A stretch of DNA of 14,547 bases from Bacillaceae bacterium UBA7792. GTDB taxonomy: Bacteria > Bacillota > Bacilli > Bacillales > Cytobacillaceae. This document shows, piece by piece, positions 7,891 through 14,438 of the stretch (position 1 is its first letter; the number at the start of each line of letters is the position of its first letter). The notes under the pieces were generated by a model. That model did not search any database. It was not told the origin of the DNA and was given only the letters and a program-made list of their open reading frames with translations. The position numbers and the translations under genes were made by a program. The stretch lies in the NCBI GenBank assembly GCA_002480735.1, contig DLCS01000124.1:1-14547 (forward strand), read 5' to 3'.

Positions 7891-8556
7891 TTAGAAGCTT
7901 TCAAAAAGCGATTTAACGACAAGATACCATCCGTCGACAAGAACGAACAAGAGAATTTTGAAAGGCAATGAGATCATAACTGGCGGCAGCATCATCATCC
8001 CCATTGACATGAGAACACTCGCCACGACCATATCAATAACGAGAAACGGAATAAAAATCATGAAACCAATTTGGAAGGCTGTCTTAATCTCACTAATCGC
8101 GAAAGCTGGAACCAGTGTCGTTAAGGGAATGTCTTCAATTGACTTAGGCTGTTCTGCTTTGGAATACTGTAAAAACAAAGCTAAATCCTTTTGCCTCGTA
8201 TGGGCACTCATAAAATCCTTTAGCGGAGCAGCAGCCTTATCGTAGGCCTGCTCCAAAGTGATTTCTTCATTAAACAATGGTGTTAAAGCATCCTTATTAA
8301 TCTCTTGAAACGTTGGTGCCATGATAAAAAATGTTAAAAACAAGGAAAGACCTACAATAACTTGGTTTGGTGGCATTTGCTGTGTGGCAAGCGCCGTTCT
8401 GACAAAGGAAAGAACAATAACAATACGTGTAAATGATGTCATTAAGACTAGAATGCTAGGAGCCAAGGACATGACCGTAAGAAGAAGCATAAGCTTAACA
8501 GATGTCGAGACATTAGCAGGATCGCTATTGTTAAAAAACTCCATAAACTGACTCAT
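7891..8556 (-). CDS. fliP: FliP, core flagellar export gate protein
   Basis: FliP forms the pentameric core of the flagellar export channel. The 221 residues show both family signature regions: TSFTRIVIVLSFVRTALATQ (about 40-59, followed by MPPNQV) and FLVIDMVVASVLMSMGMMML (about 171-190, followed by PP). Hydrophobic segments lie at about 20-50, 62-83, 160-182 and 195-217. As in B. subtilis FliP, the N-terminus (MSQFMEFFNNSDP) does not look like the cleavable signal peptide of the enteric proteins. The ATG at 8554-8556 overlaps the fliO stop by four bases (ATGA), and its own ribosome binding site is weak (AGAAG), so initiation probably depends on coupling to fliO. Confidence 0.98.
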   Translation of the reverse strand: MSQFMEFFNNSDPANVSTSVKLMLLLTVMSLAPSILVLMTSFTRIVIVLSFVRTALATQQMPPNQVIVGLSLFLTFFIMAPTFQEINKDALTPLFNEEITLEQAYDKAAAPLKDFMSAHTRQKDLALFLQYSKAEQPKSIEDIPLTTLVPAFAISEIKTAFQIGFMIFIPFLVIDMVVASVLMSMGMMMLPPVMISLPFKILLFVLVDGWYLVVKSLFESF

Positions 8557-9224
8557 CGTTCTTCTGGCCCCTTCTTCTCCATTTCATTTAGTAGCTTTTT
8601 TCTTTCTTTCGTAATCGTGTCTAACTGTTTCTTCAGAATTGAAGGAAAAGCACTATTTTCTTTTTCGTTCTTCTTATTGTTAAGAGTTGATGTTCTTTTT
8701 ATCAGCTTTGTCACAATATCGCTTGGACTCATAAGCTGTTCCATTTTGTTGTTGTAATCAAGGATGATCTGACGAGCCTCTTCTTCGTCTTCGATTTCTT
8801 TTAACAGCTGAATATTCTCTCCAACCCCAATAATCAGCACCCTCTCACCAACCTTAACCATTTGTACAGAGCGGTTAGCACCTAGAGAGGTTCCACCAAT
8901 ATTTTGTATGATCTGGGATTCCTTGTATCCATGGCTTTTTTTATTAATAAATTTGAGCAGAAAGTAAAGAAGTGCAATGACAAAAAGAGTTGCAAAAATC
9001 ATTTTTGCGAAATCCCAAGCAGTCAGTCCAACCGTACTCACATCATTTTGATTGTGATCTGCTTTATCCTGTTTAGAAGCTTGGTCCTTCTCACTGCAAC
9101 TCTCTGGATGCTCAATGCAGTCTTTTACGCTATTTAATTGTTCTGCATGTACGCTGGTTCCAGCTCCAACTAGAACAATAAATAAGAGAAGTAATACTTT
9201 CATAAATGACCGAATGGATTGCAA
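8553..9224 (-). CDS. fliO: FliO (FliZ), flagellar export gate assembly protein
   Basis: FliO helps assemble the FliP-FliQ-FliR export gate. The 223 residues start with a probable signal peptide (hydrophobic VLLLLFIVLVG, likely cut after SVHA at about residue 27). A short acidic, polar outside segment (about 28-65) has two cysteines (C36, C43), and a membrane helix follows at about 70-92. The conserved FliO cytoplasmic core is IQNIGGTSLGANRSVQMVKVGERVLIIGVG and its continuation. The tail is long, charged and lysine-rich, as in B. subtilis FliO. The start is a TTG at 9222-9224, chosen because AGAGGTG lies seven bases upstream. The ATG seven codons in (9201-9203) also gives a clean signal peptide but has no ribosome binding site. 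It lies 77 bp after cheY, with a stem-loop between. Confidence 0.92.
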   Translation of the reverse strand: MQSIRSFMKVLLLLFIVLVGAGTSVHAEQLNSVKDCIEHPESCSEKDQASKQDKADHNQNDVSTVGLTAWDFAKMIFATLFVIALLYFLLKFINKKSHGYKESQIIQNIGGTSLGANRSVQMVKVGERVLIIGVGENIQLLKEIEDEEEARQIILDYNNKMEQLMSPSDIVTKLIKRTSTLNNKKNEKENSAFPSILKKQLDTITKERKKLLNEMEKKGPEER

Positions 9225-9262
9225 CTGGATGCACCTCTTATACTAGAATGATTTCCTTTTAG

Positions 9263-9295
9263 AAAAACATAGCTTTGGCGGCAAAACGCCGCCAA
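9263..9295 (-). terminator. GC-rich stem-loop after cheY, possible partial terminator or processing site
   Basis: Just after the cheY stop, the arms 9275-9282 (ttggcggc) and 9288-9295 (gccgccaa) pair over eight perfect GC-rich bases with a five-base loop. In the transcript, five uracils follow (9263-9267), but seven bases after the stem rather than right at it, so this would be at best a leaky terminator. Because six essential export genes lie directly downstream, full termination is unlikely. Attenuation, or protection of the upstream fliM-fliY-cheY message from decay, fits better. The structure is seen; the function is inferred. Confidence 0.4.
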
Positions 9296-9301
9296 GTTGT
9301 T

Positions 9302-9664
9302 TTATCCTAAGGTTTTAGATATTGCTTCAATTACCCGGTCGGCCTGGAAAGGTTTGACGATAAAATCTTTTGCACCTGCTTGAATCGCATCGATAACCAT
9401 TGCCTGCTGTCCCATAGCTGAACACATAATCACCTTGGCATTCGGATTAACCTTTTTGATCTCTTTTAAAGCTGTAATTCCATCCATTTCCGGCATTGTA
9501 ATGTCCATTGTCACAAGATCTGGATTGGTTTCTTTGTATTTTTCAACAGCCTGAGCACCATCAGCTGCTTCGCCAACTACTTCAAAGCCATTCTTTGTTA
9601 AAATATCTTTGATCATCATACGCATAAAAGCAGCATCATCTACGATTAAAATTTTGTGCGCCAT
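9302..9664 (-). CDS. cheY: Chemotaxis response regulator CheY
   Basis: CheY is the single-domain response regulator phosphorylated by CheA. Its phosphorylated form binds the switch proteins FliM and FliY to change flagellar rotation. The 120 residues are a bare receiver domain with the acidic pair D9-D10, phospho-acceptor D54 (LVTMDITMPEMDG), S82 in IMCSAMG and K104 (FIVKPF), so all active-site residues are present. The ATG at 9662-9664 has a GGGGGT ribosome binding site and lies 19 bp after fliY. The position between fliY and fliO is the Bacillus arrangement, in which CheY is made alongside its target and its phosphatase FliY. A GC-rich stem-loop follows the stop codon. Confidence 0.98.
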   Translation of the reverse strand: MAHKILIVDDAAFMRMMIKDILTKNGFEVVGEAADGAQAVEKYKETNPDLVTMDITMPEMDGITALKEIKKVNPNAKVIMCSAMGQQAMVIDAIQAGAKDFIVKPFQADRVIEAISKTLG

Positions 9665-9683
9665 TAATCTCTACCCCCATTGA

Positions 9684-10970
9684 TTATCTAAGTTTATTAA
9701 GTCTATCACTTTGACTAATAATATCTGTCACACGGACACCAAAGTTCTCATCAATTACGACTACCTCACCCTTGGCGATAAGTCGATTATTGACCAAAAT
9801 ATCAACTGGTTCTCCTGCGAGCTTGTCAAGCTCAATAATGGAACCAGGTGAAAGTTCAAGAATCTCTTTGACAGACCTTTTTGTTCTACCCAGCTCGACC
9901 GTAACCTGTAATGGGATATCAAGGAGCATGTTCAGATTCTTTGTCTCTGACTCCTGCAGTGAAACCTGTTCAAAGTTTGAGAAGACAGCTGGTTGAACCG
10001 TCGGCTGTGCTCCGCCAGGATATTGCGTCCCATAATATTGTGGGCCTGTTTGCTGCATGAGCGGTGGCATTTGATAGCCACCAGGAGCTGGTCCTTGCTG
10101 CCAATTTCCCGGGTATCCTGTTCCACCGTTCATAGGCATGGTTTGCTGTGCATCCATGGAGGGATTTGCTTGTCCATGATACTCTACATTTTGAGTCTGT
10201 TGTGGTTGATTCATGACAGGTTCTTCAATTCTAGTATCTTTAACCTCTTCTATTCTAGCAGAAGCTTCAGTGCTTGAGGCTTCAGGATTTAACAATTCTG
10301 CAACTAAACCCTTGGCAAATTCTAGTGGAAGTAGCTGCATGATGCTCGAATCGATTAATTCTCCAACCTTTAACCTGAACGATACCTTCACAAGCATATC
10401 ATCGTTTGGTATCCTATCCGTCCCTTCTCCATGCCTGAGATCTAACATATCAATAGAAGGTGGGGAAATATCTACTCTTTTACTAAAAATCGTTGACATG
10501 GAAGTAGCGGACGAACCCATCATTTGATTCATCGCCTCTTGGACAGCGCTCAGCTGTATCTCTCCCAATAGTTCGGCAGGGTTAATTCCATCTCCGCCAA
10601 GCATGAGATCGGCAATCACCGCTGCATCCTCCTGCTTAATCACTAGCAAATTACTTCCTGAAAAGCCTTCTGTATAGCTGACTTGGATGGCTACATACGG
10701 ATGTGGAAATTCCTCCTCTAATTGACGCTGTGGAATAACGGTAACAGTTGGGGTTGTAATATCAACCTTTTGATTCAGTAGCGTTGAGAGGGCTGTTGCC
10801 GAGCTTCCAAAGGAAATATTACCAATTTCCCCCAGTGCATCCTGCTCCATGGAAGAAAGATAATCTTCTACTTTTGTCTCTTCAATGTCATGAACCTCGG
10901 GCTCAATGTCATCTGTACCTCTTAGTAAGGCATCTATTTCATCTTGAGAGAGCATATCATCACTCACCAT
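9684..10970 (-). CDS. fliY: FliY, flagellar switch protein with CheC-type CheY-P phosphatase and FliN-like domain
   Basis: FliY is the Gram-positive C-ring switch protein that also dephosphorylates CheY-P. In its 428 residues: an N-terminal CheY-P-binding motif LSQDEIDALL (7-16), like that of FliM; a CheC-like domain (about 40-225) with two intact phosphatase sites, D44-E48-N51-P74 and S141-E145-N148-P171; a long low-complexity linker (about 229-340, very rich in Q, P, G, Y, M from 255 to 330); and a C-terminal SpoA/FliN-like domain (about 345-420). It is about 50 residues longer than B. subtilis FliY, apparently because of the linker. The ATG at 10968-10970 has a GGGGGG ribosome binding site at good spacing and overlaps the fliM end by 11 bases, implying coupled synthesis of the two C-ring subunits. 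Confidence 0.97.
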   Translation of the reverse strand: MVSDDMLSQDEIDALLRGTDDIEPEVHDIEETKVEDYLSSMEQDALGEIGNISFGSSATALSTLLNQKVDITTPTVTVIPQRQLEEEFPHPYVAIQVSYTEGFSGSNLLVIKQEDAAVIADLMLGGDGINPAELLGEIQLSAVQEAMNQMMGSSATSMSTIFSKRVDISPPSIDMLDLRHGEGTDRIPNDDMLVKVSFRLKVGELIDSSIMQLLPLEFAKGLVAELLNPEASSTEASARIEEVKDTRIEEPVMNQPQQTQNVEYHGQANPSMDAQQTMPMNGGTGYPGNWQQGPAPGGYQMPPLMQQTGPQYYGTQYPGGAQPTVQPAVFSNFEQVSLQESETKNLNMLLDIPLQVTVELGRTKRSVKEILELSPGSIIELDKLAGEPVDILVNNRLIAKGEVVVIDENFGVRVTDIISQSDRLNKLR

Positions 10971-11958
10971 CGTCGTCGCCCCCCTTCATAATTTCTAATA
11001 CTTGAACAGCTATCTTCTTATTCGCTAACCCTGGCTGTCCATGAAACTTTGGCATCCCACCAATTTTTATCGTTAGTGGGTGTTCAATTTGTTGATTCAA
11101 TTCAATTACATCCCCTACATCAAGCATTAAGAAATCTTGGATGGAAATCTCCGTGCTTCCTAAATCTATCGATACTGGAATATCGGCCCGTTTTAAGCGT
11201 TTCTCCAAAACTTCGATTTCTTTAGGCTCCCTATCCTTCTTGTCTGTCTGCATCCAATAATGTACAGAAAGCTTAGGGATAATTGGTTCCAGCACAACAT
11301 GAGGTATGCATATATTAATCATCCCAGTCGTTTCCCCGATGGTTGTATTTAATGAGATGACTACAACTGTTTCATTTGGGGAAACCATCTGCAAGAATTG
11401 AGGATTCACTTCAAAATCTGTTAGGATGGGGTCAATATCCGCAATCGTTTCCCATGCCTCCCGTAAATTTTCAAAGGAGCGCTCAAACGTGTTGGACATA
11501 ATCTTTGTCTCAATTTCGGTTAAATTTTCAACTTTATTGATGCTCGAGCCCTTGCCACCCATCATTCTATCCATCATTGCGTAGGCGATGTTGGGGTTGA
11601 CCTCCATCAGAATCCTACCATCTAGCGGCGGAACCTCAAAGACATTTAGGATGGTCATTTTCGGGATGGACCGAATAAATTCTTCATAAGGTATTTGGTC
11701 CGCGGATGCCACCGTGATTTGGACATAGGTCCTAAGCTGTGCTGAGAAAAAGGTAGTGAGCAACCTTGCGAAATTCTCATGGATTCGTGTTAAGCTACGA
11801 ATTTGATCCTTTGAGAATCTCAAAGCCCTCTTAAAGTCGTACACCTTTACCTTTTTCTCCGTCGTTTCTTTCTTAAGCTCATCGGCATCCATTTCTCCCG
11901 TTGAAATGGCAGAAAGTAGGGCGTCTATTTCACTTTGTGATAAAACTTCTCCAGACAT
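10960..11958 (-). CDS. fliM: FliM, flagellar motor switch protein
   Basis: FliM is the C-ring subunit that receives CheY-P and, with FliG and FliY/FliN, sets the direction of rotation. The 332 residues comprise the N-terminal CheY-P-binding motif LSQSEIDALL (6-15), a middle CheC-like but non-catalytic domain (about 45-230) with the conserved MMDRMMGGKGSS segment that contacts FliG, and a C-terminal SpoA domain (about 245-325; VSIDLGSTEISIQDFLML onward). The ATG at 11956-11958 has an ideal GGAGGTGAGG ribosome binding site, which predicts strong translation in keeping with the many copies in the C-ring. The gene is 46 bp after fliL, and its end is overlapped by fliY. Confidence 0.98.
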   Translation of the reverse strand: MSGEVLSQSEIDALLSAISTGEMDADELKKETTEKKVKVYDFKRALRFSKDQIRSLTRIHENFARLLTTFFSAQLRTYVQITVASADQIPYEEFIRSIPKMTILNVFEVPPLDGRILMEVNPNIAYAMMDRMMGGKGSSINKVENLTEIETKIMSNTFERSFENLREAWETIADIDPILTDFEVNPQFLQMVSPNETVVVISLNTTIGETTGMINICIPHVVLEPIIPKLSVHYWMQTDKKDREPKEIEVLEKRLKRADIPVSIDLGSTEISIQDFLMLDVGDVIELNQQIEHPLTIKIGGMPKFHGQPGLANKKIAVQVLEIMKGGDDDGE

Positions 11959-12004
11959 GAATCCTCACCTCCATTCGCTATACTTTTTCATAATGGTGAT
12001 CAAA

Positions 12005-12427
12005 TTATGGAAGGAGTGATCCCGTTATATAAACCTTTTCAACTTTCCCTTTTTGCATAAGCTTATTAATCTCTTCCTTTAGCTCATTTTCGAGCTGAGT
12101 TTGTCCCTCATTCCCAGAGACCTGCTCTGCTGTCTTTTCTGAGAGGGTATGAATAATAATATTCTTCACTTGAAAATCTCTCTTTTCTAGCTCTTCTTTC
12201 GCTTTCTTCCCGTCTGTTTGAATCTTAAAGGATATTCGAATAAAATCATTGCTGGCTAGGTTCGTAGTAATTTCTGGAACATCCACTGAAGCTTCGAGCA
12301 CTTCATCTATCGTTGGCTCCTTGTCCTCATCAGTAACCTTCAGAATAACTACAACGGCAACAGCGCCAACGAGGGTGATGGCGATAAGAAGTATTAACAT
12401 AATCATGACAAGTTTATTATTTTTCAT
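12005..12427 (-). CDS. fliL: FliL, stator-associated membrane protein
   Basis: FliL is a single-pass membrane protein next to the stator units that supports torque. The 140 residues have a short basic start (MKNNK), one membrane helix at about 6-29, then an extracytoplasmic domain with the FliL-type segments VPEITTNLASNDFIRISFKI and IIIHTLSEKTAEQ. It has the simple architecture, with no extra domains. The ATG at 12425-12427 is preceded by GGAGGAG within the end of swrD, and the two genes overlap by 11 bases. The pairing with swrD upstream makes sense because both affect motor power. Confidence 0.94.
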   Translation of the reverse strand: MKNNKLVMIMLILLIAITLVGAVAVVVILKVTDEDKEPTIDEVLEASVDVPEITTNLASNDFIRISFKIQTDGKKAKEELEKRDFQVKNIIIHTLSEKTAEQVSGNEGQTQLENELKEEINKLMQKGKVEKVYITGSLLP

Positions 12428-12635
12428 CCTCTGGCTCCTCCATCTGTAGTCCTAATAGGTTAATCGTTTGATAGAATCTCGTGACAAGCTGCAGGACCTC
12501 GTCCTTGCTTTCCTTTACGACATACTTTCTCCCATTCGTAAGGGTAATGGTCGTATCAGGAAACGATTCAATCGTTTCAATATAGATGGCATTAATCGTA
12601 AACCCTTTTCCATTCAATCTAGTCACATTAATCAC
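12417..12635 (-). CDS. swrD: SwrD/FlbD family small flagellar protein
   Basis: This is a small conserved flagellar-operon protein of the FlbD/SwrD family. In B. subtilis, SwrD (YlzI) is needed for full flagellar torque and swarming; the mechanism is unclear. The chosen start gives 72 residues beginning MINVTRLNGKGFTINAIYIE, matching the family's MI-x-[LV]-TRLNG opening, followed by a conserved IETIE, PDTTITLTNGRKYVVKES core (about 19-43) and a charged tail. The start is a GTG at 12633-12635 with no clear ribosome binding site close by. The open frame continues to a TTG at 12657-12659, but that codon is in the loop of a 10-bp stem-loop and adds residues foreign to the family. The gene overlaps fliL by 11 bases. 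Confidence 0.88.
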   Translation of the reverse strand: MINVTRLNGKGFTINAIYIETIESFPDTTITLTNGRKYVVKESKDEVLQLVTRFYQTINLLGLQMEEPEDEK

Positions 12636-12646
12636 TTGTCTATTCA

Positions 12647-12672
12647 GGACTGAAGACAATCATCTTCAGCCC
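12647..12672 (-). promoter_or_regulatory. Stem-loop at the swrD translation start
   Basis: The arms 12647-12656 (ggactgaaga) and 12663-12672 (tcttcagccc) pair over ten bases, including one G-U pair in the RNA, closing a six-base loop. The purine-rich AGGGAGGGACAGGG ribosome-binding-like stretch lies immediately upstream and partly enters the stem. The GTG start of swrD lies 11 bases beyond the stem. No uracil run follows, so it is not a terminator. It may hide or relocate the ribosome binding site for swrD. Confidence 0.45.
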
Positions 12673-12687
12673 TGTCCCTCCCTTAAC

Positions 12688-13956
12688 CTATCGTTTTAAA
12701 TTAACAAGCTCTTGAAGAATTTCATCGGATGTTGTGATGATTCGAGTGTTTGCTTGGAAACTTCTTTGAGCAACAATCATTTCGGTGAATTCCTCGGATA
12801 AGTCGACGTTTGACATTTCGAGGGAACCTGAAACGAGTGTACCGCGCCCCTCTCCTGCAGCTCCTATATTAGCTGTGCCTGAGTTAATGGTTTCTTGGAA
12901 TAAGTTATTTCCTGCTTTCATTAAACCAGAGGTATTACTGAATTTTGCAAGTGCTAGGCGCCCTAATGTCACTATCTCTCCGTTGGAATAGACACCTGTT
13001 ATATCACCGGTTGCGCCAATATTAAAGCTTTCTAGTTTGCCTTCTGTGCTACCATCAGGATCTAACAATGCAGAGGCGGTTCCAGAGTTTTGTGATAGTT
13101 GAGATACATTTAAAGTTAGTCCATTATCACCTAATTCTAATTCAATGTCATTTCCATCTGCATCTTTCCCAATTGGAATTTTATTTGTAATGTCAATTTC
13201 TTCATCTGAATCTAATGTTCCATCAGCTTTAAATTTTATCTCTGTTCCGGTAGAATCTGCCTTATTGGGATCCTGATTTATATAAAGACTCCATTCATTT
13301 TCCCCAGTTTTTTTAAAGTGAACATCTAATGCATGTGCATTACCGTTTTTGTCTACTACTTTTATCTGTTGTGTATAAATAAAACCTTTCACTGGTGGAG
13401 TAGCGGTCGTATCTTCAGCTATAGCATTGGCTGGGAGATTCCCTGCTGCAGAGATAATTGTTGTTGTCTGTGCTGGCATTACCGCGTTAACATTTACTGC
13501 TATGTCTCCTAGTCTATTCGTTAAATTTCCAGCATTATCATATTGATAAGCTTGAACCGCCAATCCATCACCATTTACGAGTAAGCCATTATCATCTAAA
13601 TAAAAGTTCCCAGCTCTTGTATAGTATTGTGCTGTCCCTTGACGTACGACGAAGTATCCATCCCCATCGATTCCAAGATCAAGGGAGCGATTGGTTGTTT
13701 GTAAACTTGAACCGTCATGAATTGTATCTATAGTTGCTAAAGTGGAACCTAATCCAACCTGCTTTGGATTTGTTCCGCCCCTTGTTTCATTAGATGCAGA
13801 TGCACCAGCAACCGTCTGACTCATCATATCTTTAAATGTTACACGACCTTTTTTAAATCCGTAAGTATTGACATTGGCAATATTATTACCAATTACGTCA
13901 AGTTTTGTTTGCATGTTCTTCATTCCGCTTATTCCTGAGTACATGGAGCGTAGCAT
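12688..13956 (-). CDS. flgE: FlgE, flagellar hook protein
   Basis: FlgE polymerises outside the cell into the hook, the universal joint between rod and filament. With the start used here it has 422 residues. The N-terminal assembly segment begins MLRSMYSGISGMKN and contains the rod/hook family motif NNIANVNTYGFK (about 23-35). The conserved LDLGIDGDGYFVV stretch follows, then a variable surface region (about 133-313), and the C-terminal segment with SNVDLSEEFTEMIVAQRSFQ and ILQELVNLKR. The closest B. subtilis protein (264 residues) is almost identical in plan at both ends but lacks most of the middle, so this is a longer, two-domain hook protein. The frame has an ATG seven codons earlier (13975-13977), but AAAGGAG lies between it and the ATG at 13954-13956, so the latter is the start. 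The leader is 78 bp and structured. Confidence 0.95.
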   Translation of the reverse strand: MLRSMYSGISGMKNMQTKLDVIGNNIANVNTYGFKKGRVTFKDMMSQTVAGASASNETRGGTNPKQVGLGSTLATIDTIHDGSSLQTTNRSLDLGIDGDGYFVVRQGTAQYYTRAGNFYLDDNGLLVNGDGLAVQAYQYDNAGNLTNRLGDIAVNVNAVMPAQTTTIISAAGNLPANAIAEDTTATPPVKGFIYTQQIKVVDKNGNAHALDVHFKKTGENEWSLYINQDPNKADSTGTEIKFKADGTLDSDEEIDITNKIPIGKDADGNDIELELGDNGLTLNVSQLSQNSGTASALLDPDGSTEGKLESFNIGATGDITGVYSNGEIVTLGRLALAKFSNTSGLMKAGNNLFQETINSGTANIGAAGEGRGTLVSGSLEMSNVDLSEEFTEMIVAQRSFQANTRIITTSDEILQELVNLKR

Positions 13957-14034
13957 ATAATTATTTCTCCTTTCCATTTGAGCTGCTTCGATCGGTCCAC
14001 AGCTCCGGCTTCCTAAATAGGTCCAGCCACTTTT
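13957..14034 (-). promoter_or_regulatory. Structured, GGA-rich flgE leader with two tandem stem-loops
   Basis: The 78-bp leader before flgE can form two adjacent stem-loops. One has arms 14025-14028 and 14007-14010, with an inner stem 14018-14021/14012-14015. The other has arms 14000-14005 and 13980-13985 (gagctg/cagctc) with a 14-base loop. Both share the pair of elements gcttc and ggtcc (plus strand), spaced by four bases in one copy and seven in the other. In the transcript the leader holds six GGA motifs, two of them at or near the ribosome binding site. CsrA binds GGA motifs in loops, so translational control of hook synthesis is a possible role; this is inference. Confidence 0.35.
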
Positions 14035-14424
14035 TTATTCTAGTACAATTGTCCCGTTAATGTTAGTGAAAATTTGTGTCGTTGCTTCCTGGCGATCCAT
14101 TGCGGTTATGACCGTATTGTTTTTGGCGCTGACAATCAGTGCTGCATTATCCAACAATACTAGAGAATCCTTTACTCCCAGTTTTTTGGCCTCATTTACT
14201 CTTTGTTCGATTTGCTCCCAGCGATTGTCAGAAATATGTATATCTCGCTGTATCAACCGCTCCTTTGCATGCTTGCTTAAGGTTAACTTGTTGTCACCTT
14301 CTTGAATCGCCTGTTGTAAATGAAGTGAGAAAGCATTTCCCTTGATTTGATTTGGCTTCTTGGAATGAAGCTGCCCGGTTGTGAGCGGCTGAGCTTGTAT
14401 TGGCCTAAATGAAGACTTATCCAT
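14035..14424 (-). CDS. Conserved flagellar operon protein, TIGR02530-like, function unknown
   Basis: The 129-residue protein matches my recollection of the TIGR02530 'flagellar operon protein' family, found between flgD and flgE in many Bacillota but with no known function. It has a polar, probably disordered N-terminus (about 1-45). A conserved core starts with LSKHAKERLIQRDIHIS (49-65; H52, R56, R60), continues through a helix (about 67-82) and the segment DSLVLLDNAALIVSA (86-100), and ends with NNTVITAMDRQEA and IFTNINGTIVLE. No signal peptide or membrane helix is visible, so it is likely cytoplasmic. The ATG at 14422-14424 has GAGGGTAGGT just upstream and lies 14 bp after flgD. Its location suggests a role in hook or hook-cap assembly or export, which is inference from context only. 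Confidence 0.85.
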   Translation of the reverse strand: MDKSSFRPIQAQPLTTGQLHSKKPNQIKGNAFSLHLQQAIQEGDNKLTLSKHAKERLIQRDIHISDNRWEQIEQRVNEAKKLGVKDSLVLLDNAALIVSAKNNTVITAMDRQEATTQIFTNINGTIVLE

Positions 14425-14438
14425 TCAACCTACCCTCT

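Noticed and set aside
9225..9301. A sigma-D type promoter before fliO
   Set aside because: I looked for TAAA and GCCGATAT-like boxes at about 15-base spacing on the minus strand and saw none. The AT-rich stretch alone is not enough.
11959..11991. Eight-codon mini-ORF ending in the fliM ribosome binding site
   Set aside because: No ribosome binding site precedes its ATG, and fliM has an ideal site of its own, so chance is the simpler reading.
13957..13977. Upstream ATG start for flgE adding seven residues
   Set aside because: The AAAGGAG ribosome binding site lies downstream of this ATG and serves the ATG at 13954-13956, which gives the family's MLRSMYSG start.
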